Origin: UBA5239 sp040391785 | GTDB taxonomy: Bacteria > Verrucomicrobiota > Lentisphaeria > Victivallales > Victivallaceae | Length of the DNA: 64,000 bases | Direction: 5' to 3' | Assembly (NCBI GenBank): GCA_040391785.1 | Contig: JBEBXH010000014.1 | Location: 1-64,000 of the forward strand | Shown: positions 42,397 through 50,601 of the stretch, piece after piece | How the letters are laid out: the number at the start of each line of letters is the position of its first letter | Position numbering within the stretch: the stretch's first letter is position 1 | The notes under the pieces: generated by a model | What the model was told of the DNA's origin: nothing | Databases searched by the model: none | Seen by the model: the letters and a program-made list of their open reading frames with translations, nothing else | Position numbers and translations under genes: made by a program

Positions 42397-44832
42397 ATGA
42401 AGATTTTTCTGTGGGTAGTGATATTTCTATTGTCAGCCGGGGTTATTGCTGATGACGCGGTTTCCAGCACTAAATGGCGGCTGAGCGGCGGCGCGAGAGA
42501 GGTTTTCGATACTCCGCTCGGCGCGGTCTACCGGATAGAATCCGGAGAACCGCATGCTCTGATAAGGAATGCGGATAAAAAAGACTCCAGGATTCCTCTC
42601 ATGGGCGGATTGTTGTACACGTCTTTTCTGAAAGACAATGAACGGACAAAGCGCATTGTGGTCGCCGAATTCAAGATCCGGGCGTATCCCGCGCTAGAGA
42701 AGAAGGAGGGGCCGGATTTCAGTTTTGTTCTGGCATTCAGCGAGAATAGCGAAATGCAGAATGATTACCGGTCATTGAATGGTCTGATGCATGTCTCAGA
42801 GTGGGGAGGGGCATTTCCGCTGAGTAATTATTTCCCGGATGCAACAAGGATGATAACTTACCGTGGTATTCGGCTCCGCCCGGACTTTGAACCGGTTGCG
42901 ATCCGGATTGCATTCGATACCGTAACGGGAGAGTTATTCAGCAGTCATAACGGCAATAACCGGGTTTTTACCAGCGCTAACGGAATGGCAAAGTGGCCGA
43001 AAGAAAACGCATTTGTATCAACAATCAGCGGGGCTCTGAATAAAACGCCGGGTTCGCCGATCCGGGTCCGCAGTCTAGGAATTGTAACCATGAAAGCCAT
43101 GGATGGCGGAAGAAATCAATATTTGGAAATTTCGCCTCCAACCGTTCGGTTGTTCGATAAAATGGAAGAGGTTATAGAGTTGACACCGCTGCAGTTCTCG
43201 CTTTATCCGTATGGAAGTTACGCGCCGGACGCCAAAAAAGCGGCCCACAATTCCGCCGAACTGGTTAAAAACGCCAAAAGAGACAAAAATCCGGAAGTTC
43301 AGTATGCCGCCGCGCTGAAACTCCTGTATGGAGGCGAGAACTTCTGCGACCCGGAGGCGGCGGTCAAGCTACTGGAGGATGCGGCTAGGGATAGTCACGT
43401 ACTGGCGCTTTATCAGTTGGGCGTGTGTTATTATCGCGGATACGGAGTGGAGCCGGATTTGAAAAAGGCGCTCAAATACCTCGGTGACGCCGTCGATTTC
43501 AACTACCAGAATGCTCAGGCTCTGGAGTGGTTTGTCCGTTGGGAAATGGCGCGGCGTCCATTTTTCATGATTGAGGATTTATTGAAGAAGTTTGATGAAA
43601 TTAAAATAAAATCACCCTATGAGCATGATTTCAGGCACCTCCGCAAGGTCGTTGGTTATTTTGGGGCCGGAGGCGTACCGTATTCCATCAAAGACGTTGT
43701 ATTTGAGGAATATATGTGGATGACCAGGCTGAAGGGGGATGAGACATTTGCCGACTATGCCATCAGTACCGGTTACTTTCCCGCTTATGCCGCCAAGGCT
43801 CGGCCCAGTCTGGTAAAACTCGATGACAACGAAAGGCTTGAATTGCTCGAAAAGGGAGTTCGAGCCGGTGATGTTTCGGCCGTACCGGATTTGCTGTTTG
43901 TCAAGGCGCGGCTGAATAAATTGTTGCCGGACGACTTCACCGCCGAACGCGACATCATTTTTGCCGAAAATGCGCAGTATCTGTTCCTCGCCTATGCCAG
44001 CAGAAATCCCGACCTGCCCGGAATCAAGGAATTCATTCAACAGAATCAGAGGGATGCCGACCGGTTTCTGCGGGGTACGAATTCACCCGATAAGCATATC
44101 CTGGCCGCTTTGATGACGCTGGCCCGGTGGCTGCCGCCGAAAACGGTGCTGGCCCCCGTCAGGCGTGATGATATGGCAACCAGGGAAACCTTTGAAAGGA
44201 ACGAGCATGAGATCGCGAAGGCCATGGAAAATTTGCTCCGGGCGGCCGAAGCGGATAACCCGACCGCTCAATATCTTTTGTCTTATCTTTATTTCCGCAA
44301 TGATCTCCCCACCGCAGGAGTCAATCTTACCGGCTTTGATCCCCAAAGAACATTAATGCGGGCTGCCGCCCAGGGGCACATAAAGGCCCTGATGCTGCTC
44401 GCGGAACAGGAGTTGAACCACAATAACAACATCGAAAAGGCGCTGCAGTATCTGGAACTGCCCTGCAAGACGAATTATGCTCCGGCGCTTTACCTGAAAG
44501 GACAGGTGCTTTACAACTCCAATCCCCGCAGGAGAGAGGCGAAACAGACTTTCCTGCGAGCCGCGCAGCTTGGCGACCACCGGGGCAGGCAGTCGCTGGC
44601 GCTGCTGTTTCCGTCGGGCCCGGACAAAAAGCGGAAGTACTGGTATGAGTTCATCCGGGCCGACCTCAAATCGCGGAGCCTCGACTACTTCGATCCCTAT
44701 TACCCCGTGCTGTATCAAGACCTGTATTCCTGGAAGCGGAAGGAGACCACCCGTATCACTCAGGACTTAGAGGCCCAATCATGGCTTGATCGGAAGAACG
44801 AGATCATCAAAGAATACCGGAAGAAACATTGA
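42397..44832 (+). CDS. secreted Sel1-repeat (TPR-like) protein
   Basis: About 811 residues, with a signal peptide (MKIFLWVVIFLLSAGVIA-DD), a 230-residue N-terminal beta-rich part and helical Sel1-like repeats (for example VQYAAALKLLYGGENFCDPEAAVKLLEDAARDSHVLALYQLGVCYYRGYGVEPDLKKALKYL, then later AAAQGHIKALMLLAEQELNHNNNIEKALQYLELP). These form a protein-binding solenoid. The start is ATG 42397; AGGAGG and a perfect promoter precede it. The role is unknown; such proteins often scaffold secretion or envelope complexes. It precedes the SPFH pair in the same direction. Confidence 0.8.
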   Translation: MKIFLWVVIFLLSAGVIADDAVSSTKWRLSGGAREVFDTPLGAVYRIESGEPHALIRNADKKDSRIPLMGGLLYTSFLKDNERTKRIVVAEFKIRAYPALEKKEGPDFSFVLAFSENSEMQNDYRSLNGLMHVSEWGGAFPLSNYFPDATRMITYRGIRLRPDFEPVAIRIAFDTVTGELFSSHNGNNRVFTSANGMAKWPKENAFVSTISGALNKTPGSPIRVRSLGIVTMKAMDGGRNQYLEISPPTVRLFDKMEEVIELTPLQFSLYPYGSYAPDAKKAAHNSAELVKNAKRDKNPEVQYAAALKLLYGGENFCDPEAAVKLLEDAARDSHVLALYQLGVCYYRGYGVEPDLKKALKYLGDAVDFNYQNAQALEWFVRWEMARRPFFMIEDLLKKFDEIKIKSPYEHDFRHLRKVVGYFGAGGVPYSIKDVVFEEYMWMTRLKGDETFADYAISTGYFPAYAAKARPSLVKLDDNERLELLEKGVRAGDVSAVPDLLFVKARLNKLLPDDFTAERDIIFAENAQYLFLAYASRNPDLPGIKEFIQQNQRDADRFLRGTNSPDKHILAALMTLARWLPPKTVLAPVRRDDMATRETFERNEHEIAKAMENLLRAAEADNPTAQYLLSYLYFRNDLPTAGVNLTGFDPQRTLMRAAAQGHIKALMLLAEQELNHNNNIEKALQYLELPCKTNYAPALYLKGQVLYNSNPRRREAKQTFLRAAQLGDHRGRQSLALLFPSGPDKKRKYWYEFIRADLKSRSLDYFDPYYPVLYQDLYSWKRKETTRITQDLEAQSWLDRKNEIIKEYRKKH

Positions 44833-44847
44833 GCCTGTTTTGTCGAA

Positions 44848-44876
44848 TTGTAAAATCAATGTCAAAAAATTATAAT
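44848..44876 (+). promoter_or_regulatory. sigma70-like promoter of the SPFH pair
   Basis: TTGTAA (44848-44853), 17-bp spacer, TATAAT (44871-44876). It lies 64 bases before the first SPFH ATG. Confidence 0.6.
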
Positions 44877-44940
44877 ATCGATTTGTAATCGGGCCATATG
44901 GACTTATTTTTCAGCAGTACCCCAAACAACAGGAGGCACC

Positions 44941-46425
44941 ATGGGCAAAATACTCGGTTCGGCCGCGCTGCTGGTTTTCGTAGTGGCGGCATTGGTAATC
45001 GGCGGGCTCTATGTCTGGTTCGGCTGTCGTATCGAATCGGGCAACGGCGAAATCGCCATCATGATCAAAAAGACCGGTAAGGATTTGCCGCCGGAACAGA
45101 TCATCGCCACCAGCCCCGACAGCAAAGGCATTCAGCTGGAAGTCCTCGGCGAGGGCCGCTATTTCCGCAATCCGTACGTATGGGACTGGGAAATTCACAC
45201 CATTACCGACATCCCGGCCGGCAGCTTCGGCGTTCAGGTGCGCAAGTTCGGCAAGGACCTGCCCGAGGGCGAAATCATTGCGCCTGGCCCCGAATACAAG
45301 GGCATCGTCCGCGAGATTCTCAATACCGGCAAGCACCGCATCAATCCCTACGCCTACGAGGTCCGCTATTACAACGATATCCGGATCATGCCCGGCAATG
45401 TCGGGGTGGTGACCAACCTCACCGGCAAGGACATTTTTTCCGGCATGCCGAACGATCTCGCCAACCACAAGGGGTTCCTGGTCGATGCCGCACGCAAGGG
45501 CGTACAGGCCAATATCCTCAAGGAAGGCACGCACCGCATCAACCCCTACATTCAGGGCATCTCGATCGTCAACATCCAGAGCCAGCGTTACGAGTTCACC
45601 GGCCCCGACGCGATCATGTTCCTGACGGTAGATGGGTTCAATATTTCGCTCGAGGGCACCGTGGAATTCAACATCAAACAGGAGGCCGCTCCGTGGCTGA
45701 CCCATGAAGTCGGCGACATGGAGGACATTCTGAAAAAGCTGATTCTTCCCTCCGTCAGCGGCTTCGCCCGCATTGAGGGCAGCAAAAAGAGCGCCACCGA
45801 ATTCATCGTCGGCGAGAGCCGCCAGGTGTTTCAGAATGAGCTCGAAGCTTTTCTGCGTAAAATTTGTTTGAATTGGGGTATTTCCATCAATTCGGTGCTG
45901 GTGCGCGACATCAATCCGCCGCAGGAAATCGCCGAAATCATCCGCAACCGCGAGCTGGCCCAGCAGGAAGCCAAAAAATTCCAGCAGCAGATCGAACAGG
46001 CCAAGTCCGCCATGGAACTCGAGCGCCAGAAGATGCTCGCACTCCAGAACCGCACCAAAGTCGAGGCCGAAACCCAGAAGATCACCAAGGAAATCGAGGC
46101 CAAACAGCAGCAGATGGAACGCCTGATCGCAGCCCGGACCGAGCTCGAAGTGGCGAACCTCGAACTCAAGACCGCCGAGGCCAATATCAAGGCCCTGCTG
46201 ACCATGGCCGAGGCCGAACGGCAGGTCATCGAGAGCCGCAATAAGTCCGAAGTCGAAATCCTGCAGCGCAATGTGGAGGCTTTCGGCGGCGGCGAAAATT
46301 ACGTCCGCGGACTGCTTTTCCAGAAGCTCGGACCGCGCATTCAATCGATCATGACCAATGAAATATCGGGCGGCGCCTTCGGGCTGCCCCTTGGCAATGC
46401 CAAGGCCGGGGAGGTGAAGAAATGA
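44941..46425 (+). CDS. SPFH/flotillin-like protein with three N-terminal repeats (A)
   Basis: A 494-residue protein with an N-terminal membrane anchor (residues 6-28), three tandem ~58-residue repeats (about 34-91, 92-150, 151-210; each with G-V/I-TxxxGK near the start and a G-x-H/Y-RINPY-like line near the end), then an SPFH (band 7) domain (about 215-330) and a long coiled coil (about 320-450; QQEAKKFQQQIEQAKSAMELERQKM). It would form a membrane-anchored oligomer facing one side of the membrane. AGGAGG precedes the ATG. It overlaps gene B by four bases (ATGA), so the two are made together and probably hetero-oligomerise. Confidence 0.83.
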   Translation: MGKILGSAALLVFVVAALVIGGLYVWFGCRIESGNGEIAIMIKKTGKDLPPEQIIATSPDSKGIQLEVLGEGRYFRNPYVWDWEIHTITDIPAGSFGVQVRKFGKDLPEGEIIAPGPEYKGIVREILNTGKHRINPYAYEVRYYNDIRIMPGNVGVVTNLTGKDIFSGMPNDLANHKGFLVDAARKGVQANILKEGTHRINPYIQGISIVNIQSQRYEFTGPDAIMFLTVDGFNISLEGTVEFNIKQEAAPWLTHEVGDMEDILKKLILPSVSGFARIEGSKKSATEFIVGESRQVFQNELEAFLRKICLNWGISINSVLVRDINPPQEIAEIIRNRELAQQEAKKFQQQIEQAKSAMELERQKMLALQNRTKVEAETQKITKEIEAKQQQMERLIAARTELEVANLELKTAEANIKALLTMAEAERQVIESRNKSEVEILQRNVEAFGGGENYVRGLLFQKLGPRIQSIMTNEISGGAFGLPLGNAKAGEVKK

Positions 46426-48209
46426 GTATGAAAAAAGTTGCAGCGGGCAGCATCGTCTTCGTCGCCATTGTCATCGTACTGGTGATCGGCATCTACATCT
46501 GGGGCTTCTGCCGTTTCTACGTGCCCCCGGGCAAAATGGCCATCGTGACCTCCAAAACAGGTACGCAGCCGCCTCCGGGCACGATCCTGGTCGAGCGCGG
46601 ACAGAAGGGCATCTGGGCCGAGGTCCTGCCGGAAGGCCGCCACTTTCTCGACCCGGTCTCCTACGACGTCAAAATCGTCAATGCCGTCAACATTCCGCTG
46701 GGCAAAGTCGGCATCGTGACCTCCAAGGTCGGCAAAGACCTCTCGTCCGGCGATATCATTGCCGCCGACCGCAGCGAAAAAGGGGTCTGGCGCAACGTTC
46801 TCGGGCCCGGCCTCTACCGCCTGAACCCGCAGGGCTACAACATCGATATCGTGGACGCCATCAACATCCCGATCGGTTACGTGGGCGTGGTTACTTCGCA
46901 GACCGGCGCCACCGCCAAGCCCGGCGAATTCGCCTCCGTCGGCGAAAAAGGCGTGTTCAAGGACATTCTGCAGCCCGGCTTGTACTACATCAACACCCGC
47001 GCGTATCAGGTGAATGTTATCGAAATCGGTATGAACCAGGTCAGTATGACCGGCGGCGTGGGCAGCGTAGTCGAACTGCGGCGCAACATCAGCACCAGCA
47101 ACGCCCTCAACGACATGGCGTTCAACACCCTGAACGCCCAGTTGGAACAGCGGATGAATGAGTCCAACAGTGATGGCTTCGTCGTCGTCAAATCCGATGA
47201 ATTGCGAAAAGAAATTCCCCAGAGCCGTCAGCTGAAAAGCTTCTCCAATGTGGCTCAGATGGATATGGCCGCTTCCAAAGCCGCTCCGGCACAGGCAGCC
47301 GGCAAGGATAAAAGCCAAAGGCTCGCCGTCGCTGCCAAGTCGATGGATACCGCCACCGTGTTGTACGGTGAAAACCGTTTCGTGGAGTTCCCCTCCCGCG
47401 ACGGCTTCAAAATCCAGCTCGATATGACCGTGGAGTTCGAACTCCTGCCCGGCAACATCGCCAAAATCTACATGCTTTATGGCGACTTGCCGCAGGTGGT
47501 CGAGAAAATCCTGATCCCGCAGATCATGTCCGCCTCGCGCTTGAAAGGGTCCACCTACAAGGCGCAGGACTTCATCATGGGCGAGGGCCGCGAGACCTTT
47601 CAGAACAACCTGAAGGGTGAACTGGTCAACGCCATGGAGGAAAAGAGCCTGATTATCCACAACGCCATCATCCGCAACGTGGAAATCCCGGCCAATATCC
47701 TCCAGCCGATCCGCGACTCCAGCATGGCCAAGGAACAGAACCTGACCAACCATTCGCTGCAGGAAACCGCCAAGATCGAGGCCGATCTCAACACCCAGAC
47801 CGCCATGATCAAACAGAAGCGCATGGAAGTGGAACAGGAGACCCGCAAAATGGTCGCCGAAATCAACGCCAACCAGAAGAACGCCGTCCAGAAAATCCTG
47901 GCCCAGGCTTCTCTCGACGTGGCCGATATCCAGCTTCAGCGTTCGCAGATCCTGGCCAAGACCCAGCAGTTGAAGGGCGAAGCCGAAGTCAAACGCAGAT
48001 TCATGTTGGAAAACGAGCAGGCGCTCGGCACCCGCAAAAAATCCGAGGTCCTCGGCGCGCTCGGCATCATGGCCGACCTGAAGCTGATCGAGACCCTGAA
48101 CGACGACGTGAAGGTCAACGTAATTTACGCCGGCGAAGGCACACTGTGGACCGACATGAAATCCGGTTCCATCGCTGTGCCCGCCGCCTCCGCATCTGCC
48201 AAGAAATAA
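46422..48209 (+). CDS. SPFH/flotillin-like protein with three N-terminal repeats (B)
   Basis: A 595-residue partner of the preceding gene with the same plan: membrane anchor (7-30), three ~57-residue repeats (about 36-92, 93-150, 151-203; GKMAIVTSKTG, GKVGIVTSKVG, GYVGVVTSQTG), an inserted low-complexity segment (about 210-340, rich in Ala and Ser), SPFH domain (about 345-440) and coiled coil (about 440-545). The C-terminal tail ends in Ala/Ser/Lys. Repeats and architecture resemble those of major vault protein in layout, though this is not evidence of homology. Repeat copy 2 begins 19 bases after the stop. Confidence 0.83.
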   Translation: MSMKKVAAGSIVFVAIVIVLVIGIYIWGFCRFYVPPGKMAIVTSKTGTQPPPGTILVERGQKGIWAEVLPEGRHFLDPVSYDVKIVNAVNIPLGKVGIVTSKVGKDLSSGDIIAADRSEKGVWRNVLGPGLYRLNPQGYNIDIVDAINIPIGYVGVVTSQTGATAKPGEFASVGEKGVFKDILQPGLYYINTRAYQVNVIEIGMNQVSMTGGVGSVVELRRNISTSNALNDMAFNTLNAQLEQRMNESNSDGFVVVKSDELRKEIPQSRQLKSFSNVAQMDMAASKAAPAQAAGKDKSQRLAVAAKSMDTATVLYGENRFVEFPSRDGFKIQLDMTVEFELLPGNIAKIYMLYGDLPQVVEKILIPQIMSASRLKGSTYKAQDFIMGEGRETFQNNLKGELVNAMEEKSLIIHNAIIRNVEIPANILQPIRDSSMAKEQNLTNHSLQETAKIEADLNTQTAMIKQKRMEVEQETRKMVAEINANQKNAVQKILAQASLDVADIQLQRSQILAKTQQLKGEAEVKRRFMLENEQALGTRKKSEVLGALGIMADLKLIETLNDDVKVNVIYAGEGTLWTDMKSGSIAVPAASASAKK

Positions 48210-48228
48210 CGGCCCGGCGGGGAAAGGA

Positions 48229-48360
48229 ATGCGGGGGCTCGCGCCGCCCCCGCTCCCCGCGGCAGGCCGAATTGGCCTGCACCTCGGTACTTTTTAAAAA
48301 GGAGATCCGCGAGTTTCCGACTCGCGTCAGGAGGCTGCCGCCCCTGAACCCTGCCGGAAG
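48229..48360 (+). repeat. structured ~130-bp dispersed repeat, copy 2
   Basis: About 94% identical by eye to 41836-41966, in the same orientation. The hairpin arms are unchanged; the differences fall in the linkers (CCGCTCCCC, TTTTTAAAAAGG, CTGCCGCCCC). Both copies directly follow a gene on the same strand. The rest of the gap (48361-48503) holds a CAGGATG/CATCCTG hairpin (48438-48456). Confidence 0.88.
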
Positions 48361-48503
48361 CGTTTACCCGGCACAGGTTTCCGGCGGGTTCTCAGGGTGG
48401 CAATTCTGCGAATGCGCATATCCCCGTATAATACTGTCAGGATGTGCAGCATCCTGGAGCTGTACCCCGAGCTACTTCATCCGTTCATTGAGCCGTGAAC
48501 AAT

Positions 48504-49598
48504 TTACAGCTCGTAGCCGGCGGGCGAGTAGACGATGGATGAGGGCAGAACCAGTTCCGGGGTTTTGATGATTTTGTCGCAGTCATCGACGGCGCGTTTG
48601 CCGTTGATGATGTCCAGCAGAAACCGCGCCGCGTCGCGCCCGATGTCCTCCATCCGGATATCGATGGCGACCGGGCGCGGGAAAAGCCCGTGCAGGTGAT
48701 AATCGTTGTTGTCGCAGCCGATGATGGTGAACATTTCCGGCTCCAGCCCGAGGCGGTAAATAATCTGGTAAAGCGGATTGCAGACGACGTCGGCAGGCAC
48801 GAATATTCCAGTCTTGCTGTTTGAACTCAAAACTTCACCCAGTTTCTTCCGTCCCTGCGCCATATAATCGGTGAACGGCAGATAATAAGGGTCCAGCGGA
48901 ATTTCCGTGACCTCATGGCCGGCTTTGCGGATTCTGGCGCTGAAATTGCGGTAGCGGCTGGCGAAAATACCGTCCGGCTGCGGCCCGAAAACAACGAAAC
49001 GGCGGCAGCCGGTCTGCAACAGGTAATCAGCCGCAAGCTTGCCGATCACTTCATTATTGTAAGTAATTTGCGGATATTCGCCGACTTCCTGGTAATTGCC
49101 CAGCACCCGGATCCGCGGGGTGCCGGCCGTCAACTCCAAACTCTCCTCGTTGACATTGCCGGCGGTGGAAATCACCATGGCGTCGACTTCGCGTTTGAGC
49201 TGCTCGATCGATTCAGTTTCATCGGGCGAAGCCACCAGTGTATGCAGGGTAAGGTGTTCCGGTTCAATAATCTCGGTACAGCCATTGATAATCTTGTTAT
49301 AACTGCTCAGGTGGGCGTGAATTCCCTGCTGTTGTCCGCCGCCCTGCAGGATCAGGAAGCCGATCCGGCGCTTGCGCCCGACGAAAGTACCGATGCGCTC
49401 CTGCTGATAAATCAATCCGGACTCCGAAAGGTTGCGCAGAACTTTGCTGATGGTCAGCGGATTTACATCGAAATCGGCGGCCAACTGATTGACTCCGGGC
49501 AACTTGCCGGTGTAAATACCCCGGTTGATGCGGTCGATGATCTCGCGGCGAACCTTCTGGGCTTTGGTATTCCGTTTTATTTTTAAGACTTCCGCCAT
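48504..49598 (-). CDS. GntR/LacI-type chimeric transcriptional regulator
   Basis: A 364-residue regulator with an N-terminal GntR winged helix (QKVRREIIDRINRGIYTGKLPGVNQLAADFDVNPLTISKVLRNLSESGLIYQQERIGTFV) and a LacI-type periplasmic-binding-protein domain (RIGFLILQGGGQQ..., GCRRFVVFGPQPDGIFASRYRNF, FTIIGCDNNDYHLHGLFPRPVAIDIRMEDIGRDAARFLLDII). This is the AraR-type arrangement. It is divergent from the pseudopilin-PL8 genes, and an inverted pair of CAGTTGCATTA sites sits by the two promoters, so it probably represses both. Confidence 0.9.
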   Translation of the reverse strand: MAEVLKIKRNTKAQKVRREIIDRINRGIYTGKLPGVNQLAADFDVNPLTISKVLRNLSESGLIYQQERIGTFVGRKRRIGFLILQGGGQQQGIHAHLSSYNKIINGCTEIIEPEHLTLHTLVASPDETESIEQLKREVDAMVISTAGNVNEESLELTAGTPRIRVLGNYQEVGEYPQITYNNEVIGKLAADYLLQTGCRRFVVFGPQPDGIFASRYRNFSARIRKAGHEVTEIPLDPYYLPFTDYMAQGRKKLGEVLSSNSKTGIFVPADVVCNPLYQIIYRLGLEPEMFTIIGCDNNDYHLHGLFPRPVAIDIRMEDIGRDAARFLLDIINGKRAVDDCDKIIKTPELVLPSSIVYSPAGYEL

Positions 49599-49617
49599 TT
49601 TTTCTGCAGTCCTTATT

Positions 49618-49665
49618 TAATGCAACTGATTTATATTAATATATAGCCGTCTCTGGAAAAAACAA
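49618..49665 (-). promoter_or_regulatory. promoter and operator of the GntR/LacI gene
   Basis: On the minus strand TTGTTT (49665-49660), 16-bp spacer, TATATT (49643-49638), then the 11-bp site CAGTTGCATTA (49628-49618) at about +3 to +13. An AGAGAC/GTCTCT inverted repeat (49649-49670) overlaps the -35 region. Confidence 0.6.
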
Positions 49666-49783
49666 GAGACCGATTGCTGTTTTTCTCTGTTTTATGCATC
49701 TGAAATAATATAACTGCATTGTATTAGTGTGAGGGTATTTTGACTATATTTGATGAAAATTCTCATTTTTTTAGCTGTACCTA

Positions 49784-49836
49784 TTGACTTTTTCGGCGAA
49801 TACGATATACTTATTAATAGTAACGCAGTTGCATTA
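49784..49836 (+). promoter_or_regulatory. promoter and operator of the pseudopilin-PL8 unit
   Basis: TTGACT (49784-49789), 16-bp spacer, TATACT (49806-49811), then the 11-bp site CAGTTGCATTA (49826-49836) at about +8. The same site occurs at the divergent regulator promoter, in opposite orientation. Confidence 0.65.
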
Positions 49837-49867
49837 TTTTAGAATTAATTTATTGATTGGAGGCAAT

Positions 49868-50590
49868 ATGAAACGTTTGAGAGTAAAAAAATTTACCTTG
49901 ATTGAACTCCTGGTGGTGATCGCGATCATCGCGATTCTCGCAGCTATGCTGCTGCCGGCGCTGAACGCTGCCCGCGCCAGGGCCCGCAATATCGGTTGTT
50001 TGAACAAGGAAAAACAGTTTTCGGTTCAGATGATGTTTTATATGGAAGAGAGCGGCGGCCTGATTCTGGGGCCATATGGCAACAGTTATGCCAATGCCTG
50101 GATCAAGATGTTCTGGGATGCCAGGGTGCCCGGGTTCCGCGATGGCTACGGCGACGGAAACGCGGTGGCCAGGGATATTGCCTGCTGCCCGGAATATGTC
50201 CGTACCCGCAAGATATCCGTCAATTTCGCGAATTCAACTTATGCGGTACCGGTCGCCACATCTTCTCCCCCTTTTACTCCGATATACAAAACCCGGACGC
50301 CGTCCATGGGGGTATTGCTGGCTGAGGCGTATTTCCGCGCTACGTTTCCGTCGCAGGTGATCGGCGGCGGCGGGTTCAGCAATAACTACGGGGCATTTGC
50401 ACAATTTCACGGCAAAACCGGCAATATTGTGTTTGTGGATGGCCATGGCGAGAGCGTCAGTGTCCGTGACGCGGTGGGACGGGAATACTTTGTGCCGAAT
50501 CTCCAGAGCGGACAGATTGCCGAAGCCAAAATTACCTGCGGCTGGCAGGTTTCCGAAGGGTTTGGCAGCGGCATTCAGATTCAGCCGTAA
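49868..50590 (+). CDS. H-X9-DG-type pseudopilin
   Basis: A 240-residue protein starting MKRLRVKKFTLIELLVVIAI, then AARARARNIGCLNKEKQFSVQMM. The C-terminal FHGKTGNIVFVDGHG gives an exact H-X9-DG. ATG 49868 has GGAGGC upstream. It is directly followed by the PL8 lyase gene, 11 bases later, and both are probably under the divergent GntR/LacI regulator. Confidence 0.9.
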   Translation: MKRLRVKKFTLIELLVVIAIIAILAAMLLPALNAARARARNIGCLNKEKQFSVQMMFYMEESGGLILGPYGNSYANAWIKMFWDARVPGFRDGYGDGNAVARDIACCPEYVRTRKISVNFANSTYAVPVATSSPPFTPIYKTRTPSMGVLLAEAYFRATFPSQVIGGGGFSNNYGAFAQFHGKTGNIVFVDGHGESVSVRDAVGREYFVPNLQSGQIAEAKITCGWQVSEGFGSGIQIQP

Positions 50591-50601
50591 GGACTGCCAC
50601 G

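Noticed and set aside
44941..48209. Calling the SPFH pair bacterial major vault proteins
   Set aside because: Only the order of parts resembles MVP; both proteins have an N-terminal membrane anchor, and no sequence match to MVP repeats can be shown here.
41836..48360. An integron attC or composite transposon
   Set aside because: The two repeats lack attC R'/R'' core sites, no integrase or transposase is present, and the genes between are ordinary in base composition.
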